Part shown: piece by piece, positions 22,564-33,747 of the stretch
How the letters are laid out: each line of letters begins with the position of its first letter
Numbering within the stretch: position 1 is the stretch's first letter
Assembly: GCA_943735955.1 (NCBI GenBank)
Contig: OX030968.1
Span: 4,736,704 to 4,800,703 of the forward strand
Length of the DNA stretch: 64,000 bases
Source of the DNA: Piscicola geometra
Taxonomy: Eukaryota; Annelida; Clitellata; Hirudinida; Piscicolidae
Reading direction: 5' to 3'
Program-made: the position numbers and the translations under genes
Notes under the pieces: model-generated
Databases searched by the model: none
The model's input: only the letters and a program-made list of their open reading frames with translations
Told to the model about the DNA's origin: nothing

Positions 22564-23405
22564 TCTTTCATTTGAGTTTCTTTATCTCATCGAACAATGA
22601 CGGGATCTCCCTCTCTGGGATCAACGGAAGGCGAACAAGAGAGTACAGTCGGTGATTGCTAATATAGGCGCCTCTCAGCCCAAATTCTTTGATCTTCCGC
22701 CAAAGTGCCTGCCCGAAGTGGAAATGACAGCCCTTAATAGCTACATTAGAAAAAACGCCTCTGAGGGCTTTCCAGAGGCCGACCTCAAAGTCAACTACAA
22801 AGGTCTCCAGTCGTTGGGTGTGGTCGACCAAGTCGCGCACCTTCTGCAGCACCTGTGGAATAACAATATAAGTAGCGTTTGCAATCGATTAACGCAAAAT
22901 TTGTTTAAATGAAATTATTATTGCATTTTTGTAGAAAATATCAGTTTTTTAATTTTCAAGTTGAAATTACACGTGATTTCTGAACGAAAATTCAGCTATA
23001 AATGAGATTCCGCTTAAATTATAACTTTAAAAACCCGTATTTCTGCTTCAGCATTCCGAACATTCCTCCCAACCACTGCATCCTACTCCACTCAAAAGCA
23101 CCCTCCTCTTATGTCTTTTACAATTTTGTTTCTCAATGTTAAAACATTTTTAATAGATAAAATGCAATAATAATAGGGGAGAAAGGGATGAAATAACTTA
23201 GATTGAGTTGTATAAACCATTTCGAAATTGGAACAAATCCTATTGCCATTTAACTCATGAAAGAGTGGATAGTGAAGAGTTGCAGAAATGGCATCCTGAC
23301 GACCTTAAAGGTGCCGTCCAGGTACCAGGTCTTGCTCTTCTTGAGCCTCTTGAGGTTGCAGTCAGTGGCAAATAGGTAGTGGACCTTGTTACCCACTGCC
23401 ACATA
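22564..23405 (-). pseudogene. MULE A3 transposase fragment, copy 1
   Basis: The minus-strand frame from about 22855 reads KVRDLVDHTQRLETF, then VVDFEVGLWKALRGVF (second catalytic Asp) and GCHFHFGQALWRKIKEFGL (C-x2-H block), and is cut off at 22568 before the catalytic Glu. At 23405-23262 an exon-8-like segment reads HYLFATDCNLKRLKKSKTW and YLDGTFKVVRMPFLQLFTIH (first catalytic Asp). No 76-nt exon is recognisable between them. A near-identical copy is at 30240-31080. Confidence 0.75.
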
Positions 23406-24515
23406 CTGTTAGTGAGTCGGTCTTTATCTGTTTGTGAATCGGGGTTTGTCTGGGAATTAAATTCAATCCAGTTGAATCGATCGTACCAAGCGATTCTGGT
23501 TTGGGATCAGAGAGTGGGTTTGGAGAAGAGACGAGTTTTTTTATGAATAGGAAAAAAAATAATTTTGTATAAAACATCTGAGAACTAGTTTTTCATCCAA
23601 TATTGGAGTTATTATCTTGTTATTATGGAGAGTTAGTGTTAAATCTAAGAAATTGATGCTGGTGTTGCTCTGTGTATATTCAAGTATGATTTCCTTGAGG
23701 ACATTGGCTGTTTTGTTTATTATTATATCAAGGGTATTTCTGTTACAGATAATTAAAAGGTCGTCAATATACCTTTTGTATAGTATATAGTTTTTAAAAT
23801 TATGTTATCTATGTCATTCAGGTAGATGTTGGCTAAGGCAGGGGCCATGGAGATTCCCATTGCCAGGCCGTTCCCTGTTTGTAAGTCTGTACTTCGTATG
23901 TGAAGAAATTATTATTAAGTACTATTTTTAATAAGTCGATAATCAAATGATCAGGTCTGTTAGGTTCTGGGTATTTTTCAGTATTTTGGTGGTTTTTGCT
24001 ATAGTTTTTTTGTTGATCATATTAGTATATAGCGATGTGACATCCGCCGTGGCTAATACGAGATCCATGTTATCCTTATTTATTTTATTATTGGAGTTAA
24101 GCTCTTCGATGATTTCTATAAACTCAAAGCTGTCTTTCAGGTAACAGTTGTGTTTCTTCATTAGTGGCACTAGAAAGCTATTGATATATTTAGTGATATT
24201 TGTTGTTTCCGTATTGGTGTTGGTAATGATCGGTCTGCCTGGGGGATGGATCCGTTCCATTTAGACTTTTCTTTATGGATCTTCGGAAAAAGATAAAACT
24301 TCCTTGTTTTGAGGGGTGATCTGTTATTTAAAAGAGTATTATTTATCTTACGTTTGTTCAAGGTATCTTTAATTAGTTTATTTGTTTTATAATACTCGCT
24401 AGGGTTAGATGTTGCATAGAAGGCTCTGACTGATAGTCGCTTTTGTGCTTCTGTGTTATAGTCTGTATAGTTTTGAATGACAAAAATGTCATTTTTATCT
24501 GCTTTTTTTATGTTC
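23406..24515 (-). pseudogene. Penelope-like element reverse transcriptase, copy 1 (broken)
   Basis: The minus strand reads, from 24510, KTRKFYLFPKIHKEKSKW and GRPIITNTNTETTNITKYIN, then LATADVTSLYTNM (palm Asp block) to 23943, then after a frame break MGISMAPALANIYLNDID and the catalytic region, which is damaged in this copy (deletion near 23790). This motif set (LPKIHK, RPI, TADVTSLYTN, ANIYL) is diagnostic of Penelope-like reverse transcriptases. No GIY-YIG endonuclease is seen; the 3' part after INFLDLTL is short. It joins a LINE in frame at about 24515. Confidence 0.8.
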
Positions 24516-25860
24516 CAGACGTTAGGGTACAGCCTGCCAAAGGTGGAACTGGCTCTAGCAATCCTGACATTCACCTCGTCATCGATAGTGACACTCTGAG
24601 ATAGTGTATTGCCTAGGTAGGTGAACCGGTCCACTGTGTTGAGTTTATGTCCATTGACCGTGATGTTAGGCTCAACGTAGGGCTTTCCGGGTGCTGGCTG
24701 ATGAAGGACTTCAGTCTTCTTTGTGCTGATCGTCAGACCAAAGTTTGTGAGGCGCTGGAAAACAGATTTACGCTGCTTTGCATGTCGGCTTCTGAGACAG
24801 CGTTGAGGGCACAGTCATCAGCAAACAACAGGTCTCTGATGATGTCTGTTGTCACTTTTGTTTTTGCCGGGAGCCTCCGAAAGTGGAACAGTTTGCCATC
24901 TGTGCGGTACTTCAGATTGACACAAACCACCTCATCTCTGAAGGCATCGGTCAGCATGGCTGAAAACATAAGGCTAAACAGAGTTGGTGCCAAAACGCAG
25001 CCTTGCTTGACCCCGTTCGTGACTGGAAAAGGGTCCAATGATTCTCCACTGTCTTGGACTCTGGCTTGCATTCCATCGTGGAATTTTTTCACCAAGCCGA
25101 TGAATTTCCTTGGACAACCATACTTGGCCATGATCTTCCATAGGCCCTCTCTACAGACGGTGTCGAAAGCCTTGGTGAGGTCCACATATGTAGAAAACAG
25201 GTCAGAGTTTTGCTCTTGACAGTTTTCTTGCAGCTGCCTGGCAGCAAAAACCATGTCGATGGTTCCACGTTTTTTTCGGAAACCACACTGACTTTCAGAC
25301 AGGAGACCTTGGTCAAGGTGGGCTGTGAGGTGGTTTAGCAGGATTCTGGCGAATATCTTTCCTGCAATGAAAAGCAGTGATATGTCTCTGGTTGTCGCAG
25401 GCTTGTCTACTTCCTTTCCGCTTGTAGAGATGTATGATGGAAGCATCTTCAAATTCCTGCGGAATCGTTTCTTTCTCCCACATCAATAGGTACAACTGGT
25501 GGAGTCTTTTCATCAGGGCTGGTCCCCCCCCTCTTTGTAGACCTCAACTGGTATAGCGTCTAAACCAGGTGCTTTGCCACTGGAAAGAAGACGAATTGCT
25601 TCCTGGGTCTCGTGCAAGGTTGGAGGATCATCCAGTGCTTCGTTGGTGGGCACTTGGGGAAGACGATTGATGGCTTCGACGTTGATGTTGGAAGGGCAAT
25701 TGAGGACGTTGTCGAAGTGTTCGACCCATCTCTCCAAGGTCTTCTCTTTGTCAGTAATGAGAGTGTAACCATCGGCGCTAAGGAGGGGATATGAGCCAGA
25801 AGACGTGGGGCCATAAACTTCTTTCAAGGCGTTATACATTTTTTTGTGGTCTTTCTTGCT
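24515..25860 (-). pseudogene. LINE reverse transcriptase fragment, fused to the Penelope-like element
   Basis: The minus strand reads the N-terminal RT lead-in (SGKAPGLDAIPVEVYKEGG, 25839-25513); then, after a frameshift near 25500, ARILLNHLTAHLDQGLLSES, QCGFRKKRGTIDMVFAARQL, the palm TYVDLTKAFDTVCREGLWKI, GVKQGCVLAPTLFSLMFSAM, and the catalytic LLFADDCAL (F-A-D-D) down to 24733. It continues to VDRFTYLGNTLSQSVTIDD at 24634-24515. The endonuclease domain is missing and the frame is broken at least twice. The same LINE family appears at 48030-48890, and a relative is at 58885-60125. Confidence 0.85.
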
Positions 25861-26360
25861 CGGATAAATATATATAGTCTATATACAGTATAATAGACTA
25901 TATAAAGTATATTCCAAATAGACTATAGAATCGACAAAATGTTAGTTCTTTGAACATCATTAATTCTTTCGCAAATGTTTGAACTAATTTAAGTTCTTTT
26001 AAATCGGCAAGAGTTTTGGGACAACTATCTGAACAAGGTGTTTTCATTACAACACACACTCAGCCTGCAATATACAAGGCAAGGCATAAGGCATCTGTTG
26101 GAGAATCACAGGAAACACAGCAGAACTTTGAAGAAAGTCATAAGAGAAAAATTTGGATCTGCACTTTGACAGTTAAAATTAACAAAAAAGTTGTTTAAAA
26201 AAATCAGCATCGTGAAGTTCATCTAGCAGCACTAACTCTTGGTGAGGGAGGAGCTTCAATAATATGGAATAACCGGAGTGTTAGAACAATAGCATTTGTG
26301 GGAAAGTATTGAAGTTGTAATCTGTGATACCACAAGTGTCAACACTGGAGTGAAAATGAA
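25861..26360 (+). pseudogene. Decayed DDE-type transposase relic
   Basis: After a short AT repeat (25865-25935) the plus strand reads LSEQGVFITTHTQPAIYKAR and HKRKIWICTLTVKI (26016-26198), then across stops LGEGGASIIWNNRSVRTIAF and VICDTTSVNTG (26300-26350). The last motif resembles the F-D-T-T-x-x-N-T-G box of a transposase-derived family common in animal genomes. Stops and frameshifts throughout. Family assignment is weak. Confidence 0.35.
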
Positions 26361-27110
26361 GTTGTTAATCTAATCCCAAAAAAAGTATGTTGTGAATGCT
26401 AATCTCGTTCCAGAAGCAGAATTTATTTTTTCAGGTGGGTGGGTGGAGTGGCTAATAATTATGACAACAAAAATTCAAGTTTCATAACAAATTTTTTTCT
26501 TTTTAACAATTAAAAATTATGTCTCAAAAATTCTTCAACAAATTAATTTATATTATAAGATTAAAACATATGTATAGACCGAAGATATATATGAAAAAAC
26601 ATCTGAAACAATTATTGTGATAAAACAATTTTTTCTCACAAAATTCCCATCATACCAAAATCTTTAACGCACATGTCATTTTTTGAACCGATGAGCAAAA
26701 AAGTAATAGTCAATAACAAAAATTTCAATAAAATACCATATCTCCAGCCGGGACTAGTGAACTAAATCAACAACTATTTGCACATTTAGCACTTCAGAAG
26801 TGAAGCTATCCAGCTTAAAAGAGAACACAAAACAAAGATCACTTGGCAAGAGAACTTCGTTATCATTAATTTGTCATTTAAATAATAGGATATAATAGAA
26901 TGTAATGTAATTTTTGTTGTCAATGCCCCTTCACAAACGAAGTGGCAAACTCAAGATAGCAAGTGAACTGAGAAGGGAAAGCTTGAAGAAGCATTCACGA
27001 CGTGCGAATCAGCGCGACACCATGACGATGAAGGTGGCGCAAAGGCACCCAGTCACGAAAGCCTTTGCAGCGAAGAATGAAGATTGTATTTATCGAATCA
27101 AATAAATGTC
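26361..27110. repeat. Repeat R, copy 1
   Basis: A non-coding block (gtatgttgtgaatgctaatc ... gaccgaagatatatatgaaa) ends in a conserved small ORF and a 24 bp minisatellite. Copies: 58690-60720 (interrupted by a LINE) and 31926-32260 (right part only). 26535-26560 is the uninterrupted version of the LINE insertion site at 58870/60130. Confidence 0.75.
26923..27105 (+). other. Conserved basic small ORF in repeat R, copy 1
   Basis: ATG at 26923 (MPLHKRSGKLKIAS start) gives a 60-residue Lys/Arg-rich frame ending at 27105, just before the minisatellite. The frames at 32074-32256 and 60529-60711 are the same length with one or two residue changes. Because the flanks are equally conserved, this does not prove selection on protein. 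No domain recognised. Confidence 0.3.
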
Positions 27111-27262
27111 AGAAATTTATGACAAATAAATGTCAAAATTTTAAGACAAATAAATGTCAGAAATTTATGACAAATAAATGTCAGAAATTTATGACAAATA
27201 AATGTCAGAAAGTTAATTCAAATAAATGTCAAAAATAAAATACAAATAAATGTCAGAAATTG
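27106..27262. repeat. 24 bp minisatellite (aaataaatgtcagaaattta)
   Basis: Six or seven units of gacaaataaatgtcagaaat in copy 1. The array at 32256-32365 has about five units; copy 3 at 60706-60725 has only one. Such arrays are common at 3' ends of some retroelements. Confidence 0.85.
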
Positions 27263-27319
27263 ACTTTGAAACTGGGTTGTGCTGTGGAAGCAGTGGACAG
27301 GTTCTAAAAAGTGAAACTA

Positions 27320-27600
27320 AAAAGAAAAATAACAACGGAAGGATACTCAAATGCACGAAACAAAAACAAAAGGATTATCAAAAAAGGTAGAAACTAAGGG
27401 AGAAGGGACGAAACAAAAACAAATGGATATAACTTTTGAGTATCCTTTTGTTTATGTTTCGTCCATTCTTCCTTAGTTTCTGCCTCTTTTGAGTATCCTT
27501 TTGTTTTTGTTTCGTCCATTCTTCCTTAGTTTCTACCTTTTTGAGTATCCTTCTGTTTTTGAATTGTTCCTTCCCCCTTAGTAGAAACTAAAGTGTGACA
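27320..27600. repeat. Hairpin-forming repeat, copy 2
   Basis: Same inverted motifs as 8185-8375 (ggatactcaa/gagtatcc, gtagaaactaaggg/ccttagtttct) with one extra right-arm unit. Confidence 0.65.
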
Positions 27601-28060
27601 GGTCCATATATTCCAGAACAGTAATTGAGAAGCTGGCTAGCGGATATGTCCCCTGTCTCATACCAATCCCAAGCCTCCCAAAGCAGACCTTCAACAGAAA
27701 GTTTTCTGTCTCCGGATACGAGAGAGTTTACTTTCCTTTATAAAAGTACAGTTTTCAGGGACTAAAAGAGCTTCTGATATAATAAAAAAATAAAAAGGTA
27801 GGTTAGATTTTCCGGCTTTTCGATTAATGCCAGCCTTCAAGGTCATTATTGGTACGAACACATCGGCGATATACCAATATGTTCTCTACCGACCAGGGGC
27901 TGCTGCTAAGCCAATTAGTAAAATATAAGAAAAATAAGTTTGAAGTAAAAGAGTTTCTGCTCTTTAGCGAAGTTCTGAAAAAGAGGAGAGGATCTGATCG
28001 GCAGGAAGTACTGAAAGGGCAAAAGTTTTCCGCAAAAGAGAATAATTTTCCCCCTTTTCA
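27600..28060 (-). pseudogene. MULE A-type remnant, partner of 8380-8850
   Basis: Same order as at 8.4-8.85 kb, including the minus-strand CTNNDLEGWH-equivalent region (about 27840-27900), with further small deletions. No usable frame. Confidence 0.55.
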
Positions 28061-28061
28061 A

Positions 28062-28200
28062 CCATAAACTGACACTAGGTTGATTGAAAAAAATTTGAAC
28101 ACAACCTACTAATTGTTTTATGACATTTTGATTTATCTACCAGATATTTAAGATATTTGTGACACCAAAATTAAGTATTTGAATGGAATATAAAAGTTTA
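28062..28200. repeat. Short dispersed repeat shared with MULE A1
   Basis: 28062-28130 matches 17762-17840 (aaccataaactgacactagg). The rest is unassigned. Confidence 0.55.
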
Positions 28201-28400
28201 AAAATCTTGGTAGAAATTCTGCTCCAATAGAAATCCTACATTAACCTTATACAAATTCAACTCTTCGGAGGAACCTGCTCCCTGGTTTCTGAGCCATCTA
28301 TTCATATCTTGATTAACATGGTTGATGCAGAGGAAAGAGGATATACTTGAGAAATTATTGTCGAATTTATTGCGTAAGCTATCTTCATTATGGAATGAAA
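28200..28400 (-). pseudogene. MULE-B middle fragment, diverged copy
   Basis: The minus strand matches the 10310-10630 type (complement of ctcttcggaggaacctgctcc; NxxFLCINHVNQDMNRWL-like). More diverged than the other copies, so older. Confidence 0.45.
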
Positions 28401-28860
28401 TAATACTTTTGTGTGGATGATCTTAAATTACTCCTATAAGGGTGAGAGATTAATGAATTGATATACTGGAGATACTGAGTTTTTTAATTTAAACATAAAG
28501 ACAGATTTTAAATATGATCCTAAATTTGATAACTGATTCTAAAAGATCTAAAAGCATGGCTAGCAAAAATCAAATTAGTTTATTAACATATCAAATGAAA
28601 CTATTAGAAATCACTGAGACTTAAAACATCAACATCAAAAATTCTATTTAATTTTATGTTTTGAAGCATGTTTTTTTAGCATGCCTTTTCTTAACTGGAA
28701 ACTATTCAAAGCATGCCAAAAGACGTAAAATTAAAAAAAAAATTATGCTATTAGTCTCGGTCATTTCTAATAGTTTTATTTAATATATTAATCAACTAAT
28801 TTGAAGTTTGCTAGTCACGTTTTCAGATCTTTTAGAATCGTAGCTAAAAATGATTCATTT
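28401..28860. other. Intergenic, no gene seen
   Basis: AT-rich. A short inverted relation is visible between 28540-28650 and 28740-28840 (gattctaaaagatctaaaagc / gatcttttagaatcg; aatttgattt / aatttgaagt), which suggests a small degraded foldback. Confidence 0.35.
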
Positions 28861-28896
28861 TCAAGACCAATCCGACTCTATTGTGGTCCTTCCTCT

Positions 28897-29225
28897 TTAA
28901 AACTTTGAGGCCTTGGGCTTACCGGCTACGCAACTCCTCCACGCGCACAAGATTCCCAAGATCAACAGAGATCCGCCCATAATGACTGCCGTGGTGATCA
29001 GCGCTATCTTCAATCCCGTGAAATCCCACATCGGAAAATTTGATAGATCTTGGAGCTTCTTTTCTCGAATCTCCACTCCTTCTTCCACCTGACTGTTAGA
29101 TAGTAATTTAATTGTAGGTGCTCCACTTTTCCAATGGGTTGAAGGGAAACGACCTCTAAATTGTACACGTTTTTTGTCACTTCGAGATCAGGAATAACTA
29201 CTGATGGGGCCTTATACATCCCGTT
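28897..29225 (-). pseudogene. Transmembrane-tail ORF of unknown origin, abutting a hAT-like fragment
   Basis: The minus strand reads a frame (29225-29090, PDLEVTKNVYNLEVVSLQPI) and, in a neighbouring frame to a stop at 28897, a segment with a clear single transmembrane helix (GLKIALITTAVIMGGSLLIL) followed by a short basic tail ending KASKF. An acceptor-like aacagtcag lies at the frame change, so it may be an exon boundary. The layout (extracellular-like part, helix, short cytosolic tail) fits the C-terminus of a type I membrane protein, host or viral envelope-like. I cannot tell which. Its 5' side is cut where hAT-like sequence begins (about 29225). Confidence 0.4.
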
Positions 29226-30150
29226 CCACCCATTTGTCGCTCCATCCTGCTCCCCCATTGGAGAGCTTACTATGTGAGGCAATAAATTTAAATTGTTATT
29301 ATAAGCTTTGTGAACTGCATCCTTTTTCAGAGGCTGTCCAAATACGTCTTCTTTCATTGTGGTTTTGCTTTCTGGACGCTTTTGAATTTCAACAATCTTT
29401 TTTACAGCGTGCTGGAATGCTGGTGCCTCTATTATGTAATTAACGGATTGATTCAATAAAAGAAACAAAATATGATTCCAATCTTTACCATCTCGAGATT
29501 GGATAGGTTGTGATAGTTCCCGTAAACAAGGTTCATATAAGGCCCTGTGAGGATTTTCCCAACCAAACCAAGGGTCTGCAGTTGCACCATTGTCCTTGGT
29601 TCGTTGATTCCCTCCCACAGGGCCTTGGTTACATCATTCTTGGTGTAACTGCTGATACGAAAAAATGACAAATGGTTTTAAAAAAGTACAGTAAATTTAT
29701 GTAATTATTAAACAAAGAATCTTGAAATATACTTGATAAGGAATCCATGTAACAATTCTCTGTGCTGGAGGGCGACGCCTGCCATGTGGAAAAGGAGGTG
29801 CAGGCGGTTGCCGACGTAGCGTAGAAAGATCTCTGGAACGACTTTGTTTTCTGTCAGATAGGCCCTGAACGCTCCTGGTTCACATTTAAAGCTGTTTCTG
29901 AGAGAGAAAAAAATCTATAATTCTGGGACATGTATAAATCAATATACAAATCATTTCAATTATTGGAACTTATAATATAAAGATAATTATAATCACCTGA
30001 GTTTCGATAAGTTGTACAGGAAAGAAACTGCTGTGCTATCCTTGTCTGTGAATCCTTAAATACCTGTGAATTGATCAAGAACTAGTATTTAAACTGAATA
30101 AAAAATCTCGAGGTAATGATACCTTGACTGCACCTGTTGCAGGCCTCGAA
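29226..30150 (-). pseudogene. hAT-like transposase remnant, copy iii
   Basis: Minus-strand blocks as in the other copies: 29900-29720 (SFKCEPGAFRAYLTENKVVP), 29660-29490 (TKALWEGINEPRTMVQLQTL, GLVGKILTGPYMNLVYGN), 29450-29226 (IIEAPAFQHAVKKIVEIQKR, KEDVFGQPLKKDAVHKA). The third block here is fused in frame with the preceding intron sequence, because the intron is shortened. Ends abruptly at both sides against unrelated sequence. Confidence 0.5.
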
Positions 30151-31080
30151 AAGTTTTCCTTGCAAGGATTCATGGTCTGCGGACTGCTGCCTTCCACACA
30201 GTGCCTTCCATCCAGGTACTGCGGAAGTAGTTTTGGTACACTCGTTCATTTGAGTTTCTTTATCTCATCGGACAATGACGGGATCTCCCTCTCTGGGATC
30301 AACGGAAGGCGAACAAGAGAGTACAGTCGGTGATTGCTAATATAGGCGCTTTTCAGCCCAAATTCTTTGATCTTCCGCCAAAGTGCCTGCCCGAAGTGGA
30401 AATGACAACCCTTAATAGCTACACTAGGAAAAACGCCTCTGAGGGCTTTCCAGAGGCCGACCTCAAAGTCAACTACAAAGGTCTCCAGTCGTTGGGTGTG
30501 GTCGACCAAGTCGCGCACCTTCTGCAGCACCTGTGGAATAACAATATAAGTAGCGTTTGCAATCGATTAACGCAAAATTTGTTTAAATGAAATTATTATT
30601 GCATTTTTGTAGAAAATATCAGTTTTTTAATTTTCAAGTTGAAATTACACGTGATTTCTGAACGAAAATTCAGCTATAAATGAGATTCCGCTTAAATTAT
30701 AACTTTAAAAACTCGTCTTTCTGCTTCGGCATTCCGAGCATTCCTCTCAACCACTGCCTCCCACTCCACTCAAACGCACCCCCCTCTTAGTCTTTTACAA
30801 TTTTGTTTCTCAATGTTAAAACATTTTTAATAGATAAAATGCAATAATAACAGGGGAGAAAGGGATGAAATAACTTAGATTGAGTTGTATGAACCATTTC
30901 GAAATTGGAACAAATCCTATTGCCATTTAACTCATGAAAGAGTGGATAGTGAAGAGTTGCACAAATGGCATCCTGACGACCTTAAAGGTGCCATCCAGAT
31001 ACCAGGTCTTGCTCTTCTTGAGCCTCTTGAGGTTGCAGTCAGTGGCAAATAGGTAGTGGATTTAGTTACCCACTGCCACA
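30150..31080 (-). pseudogene. MULE A3 transposase fragment, copy 2
   Basis: Same content as 22564-23405: second catalytic Asp and C-x2-H block (30530-30246) and first catalytic Asp exon (about 31080-30940). It extends slightly further 3' (30245-30150, NYFRSTWMEG-type) before joining hAT-like copy iii, so it preserves sequence lost from copy 1. Confidence 0.75.
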
Positions 31081-31926
31081 TACTGTTAGTGAGTCGGTCT
31101 TTATCTGTTTGTGAATCGGGGTTTGTCTGGGAATTCAATTCAATCCAGTTGAATCGATCGTACCAAGCGATTCTGGTTTGGGATCAGAGAGTGGGTTTGG
31201 AGAAGAGACGAGTTTTTTTATGAATAGGAAAAAAATAATTTTGTATAAAACATCTGAGAACTAGTTTTTTCATCCAATATTGGAGTTATTATCTTGTTAT
31301 TATGGAGAGTTAGTGTTAAATCTAAGAAATTGATGCTGGTGTTGCTCTGTGTATATTCAAGTATGATTTCCTTGAAGACATTGGCTGTTTTGTTTATTAT
31401 TATATCAAGGGTATTTCTGTTACAGATAATTAAAAGGTCGTCGATATACCTTTTGTATAGTATAGGATTGGTTTTCAAAATTATGTTATCTATGTCATTC
31501 AGGTAGATGTTGGCTAAGGCAGGGGCCATGGAGATTCCCATTGCCAGGCCGTTCCCTGTTTGTAAGTCTGTACTTCGTATGTGAAGAAATTATTATTAAG
31601 TACTATTTTTAATAAGTCGATAATCAAATGATCAGGTCTGTTAGGTTCTGGGTATTTTTCAGTATTTTGGTGGTTTTTGCTATAGTTTTTTTGTTGATCA
31701 TATTAGTATATAGCGATGTGACATCCGCCGTGGCTAATACGAGATCCATGTTATCGTTATTTATTTTATTATTGGAGTTAAGCTCTTCGATGATTTCTAT
31801 AAACTCAAAGCTGTCTTTCAGGTAACAGTTGTGTTTCTTCATTAGTGGTACTAGAAAGCTATTGATATATTTAGTGATATTTGTTGTTTCCGTATTGGTG
31901 TTGGTGATGATCGGTCTGCCTGGGGG
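31080..31926 (-). pseudogene. Penelope-like reverse transcriptase, copy 2
   Basis: Better preserved than copy 1. 31842-31624 reads MKKHNCYLKDSFEFIEIIEE and ATADVTSLYTNM. After a frame break, 31541-31218 reads GISMAPALANIYLNDID and ILYKRYIDDLLIICN (catalytic Y-I-D-D), then INFLDLTLTLHNNKI. It ends at 31926 against repeat R, whereas copy 1 continues upstream into a LINE. Not translatable as one frame. Confidence 0.8.
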
Positions 31927-32365
31927 ATTTGCACATTTAGCACTTCAGAAGTGAAACTATCCAGCTTAAAAGAGAACACAAAACAAAGATCACTTGGCAG
32001 GAGAACTTCGTTATCATTAATTTGTCATTTAAATAAAAGGATATAATAGAATGTAATATAATTTTTGTTGTCAATGCCCCTTCACAAACGAAGTGGCAAA
32101 CTCAAGATAGCAAGTGAACTGAGAAGGGAAAGCTTGAAGAAGCATTCACGACGTGCGAATCAGCGCGACGCCATGACGATGAAGGTGGCGCAAAGGCATC
32201 CAGTCACGAAAGCCTTTGCAGCGAAGAGTGAAGATTGTATTTATCGAATCAAATAAATGTCAGAAATTTATGACAAATAAATGTCAGAAATTTATGACAA
32301 ATAAATGTCAGAAATTTATGACAAATAAATGTCAGAAATTTATGAAAAATAAATGTCAGAAATTT
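31926..32365. repeat. Repeat R, copy 2 (right part) with small ORF and minisatellite
   Basis: Starts at the Penelope junction (gggggatttgcacatttagc), holds the basic small ORF at 32074-32256 and about five 24 bp minisatellite units (32256-32365). Confidence 0.75.
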
Positions 32366-32369
32366 TTCA

Positions 32370-33169
32370 TAAGCAGTACTTTCTAGTAATACCTGACCAC
32401 CCTCGTAATCCTTCATGTATTAACTCTTGGTACATTTGATTTTCGAGATATTTGTAAGAAATAAATATTTTTAGGTGAAGTCTGAGTTGCCATTGTAGAC
32501 TGCCATTATTTTATTCATATCTCCTTGTAGCTTAATCTCATCATCTCCCTCATTTATTTGTCCATACATTTTGCCCTCATCTGCGTACTTGTAATCATTT
32601 GAGTTTACTTTATTTGGGGAATCATAAAACAACTGTGGACCCAAAAAGCTCTTTGGGGAATTCCACTTGTCACCCTCTCCCATTTTTGTTTGATACCATT
32701 TACATCTTTGTATTCTATTATTAAGAATTTTTTCCTTCATTTACATGTTTTATAACCAATACGATATTTTGAGAATTGACCTTGTATGTGGCAACTTGTA
32801 AAAATCTTTGAAAAAATCCGTATTACTCGCATTACTCCCCCTAAAATATCTCTCAAATCTTCCCTTACCTTTATTAATTGTAACATTGTTGCCCCTCCAC
32901 CAATAATACAATCTTGGATATTGCAAATAATTCGTTTCATTCATTGTTTTTTCTTGTGTGTGTGTTTGTGTCAACGAAATGAGTGTCCGAACAAATCGTC
33001 ACAGATATTTTATCGCCATCATTGAAAATTCGCTACTATTAGTCAGTTCGGTATAACTCTCATTCGATATTATGCCATACGTTAATATTTAAGAGTCCCA
33101 ATAACCCATTCCTTTCACTAATGTCTTTATGAGTTCCCTCCTTCCCTTAACGCAGTTTAAAAAAAGTTT

Positions 33170-33217
<48 letters not shown>

Positions 33218-33229
33218 AACTACTACTAT

Positions 33230-33294
<65 letters not shown>

Positions 33295-33525
33295 ATGCTT
33301 TTGATGACATCTAGATTTAATTTATCATTTTCATTGATTTCTATTGCTTTTATGAATTACATGTATAGATTTTTAATAATTTTTTTGTCATTTGATTTAA
33401 TAAAGTTTTCAAAACCGGTTCATGTCATTTACTTTCATTTTATTTGGAATTAGTCGTTTTTACTTTTCAATATAACCTTTAACTTATTTTTAACGAAATT
33501 AAAATATAAGATTAAATTAAAAGAC
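32370..33525 (-). pseudogene. LINE relic with CTA array, copy 1 (partner 62105-63295)
   Basis: The minus strand reads decayed RT: FLGPQLFYDSPNKVNSNDYK, YADEGKMYGQIN (catalytic box damaged, A-D-E for A-D-D) and LQGDMNKIM (32740-32471). 32750-33165 is unassigned flank. A CTA array (33168-33293) and an A/T-rich tail follow to 33525, where Ly6 exon sequence begins. The same arrangement at 62105-63295 shows that the two regions are duplicates. Confidence 0.65.
33168..33293. repeat. CTA trinucleotide microsatellite
   Basis: About 42 units, with only two interruptions. Confidence 0.95.
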
Positions 33526-33594
33526 ACTGCTTGAATAGAATAGGCGTTGAACTCTTGCTTCCAGGGACAGTGGTTGTGACAGGGGGTTTGACAG
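33526..33594 (-). pseudogene. 3' piece of Ly6 pseudogene exon 3, cut by MULE-D
   Basis: On the minus strand this continues the exon that begins at 44474. It matches the intact gene's Thr/Ser-rich stalk (ccctggaagcaagagttcaa) but diverges before the GPI tail. It ends with TTTGACAG at 33587-33594, the left copy of the MULE-D target duplication. Confidence 0.85.
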
Positions 33595-33605
33595 GAATTG
33601 CAGTC

Positions 33606-33747
33606 GATTCACCCCTTAACCGATTCACCCCATAACCGATTCACCCCATAACCGATTCACCCCTTAACCGATTCACCCCATAACCGATTCACCCCTTAAC
33701 CGATTCACCCCATAACCGATTCACCCCTCAACCGATTCACCCCTTAA
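33606..33747. repeat. Terminal 16 bp repeat array of MULE-D, left
   Basis: Nine units of gattcaccccttaacc with variant bases at positions 11-12. From outside in they run TT, AT, AT, TT, AT, TT, AT, TC, TT. Confidence 0.95.

Noticed and set aside
33089..33314. Val-repeat and Thr-repeat frames, also at 62856-63056
   Set aside because: CTA microsatellites read in frame.
33606..33747. CRISPR-like regular 16 bp array
   Set aside because: Units are contiguous with no spacers, mirrored at the other transposon end, and the genome is animal.
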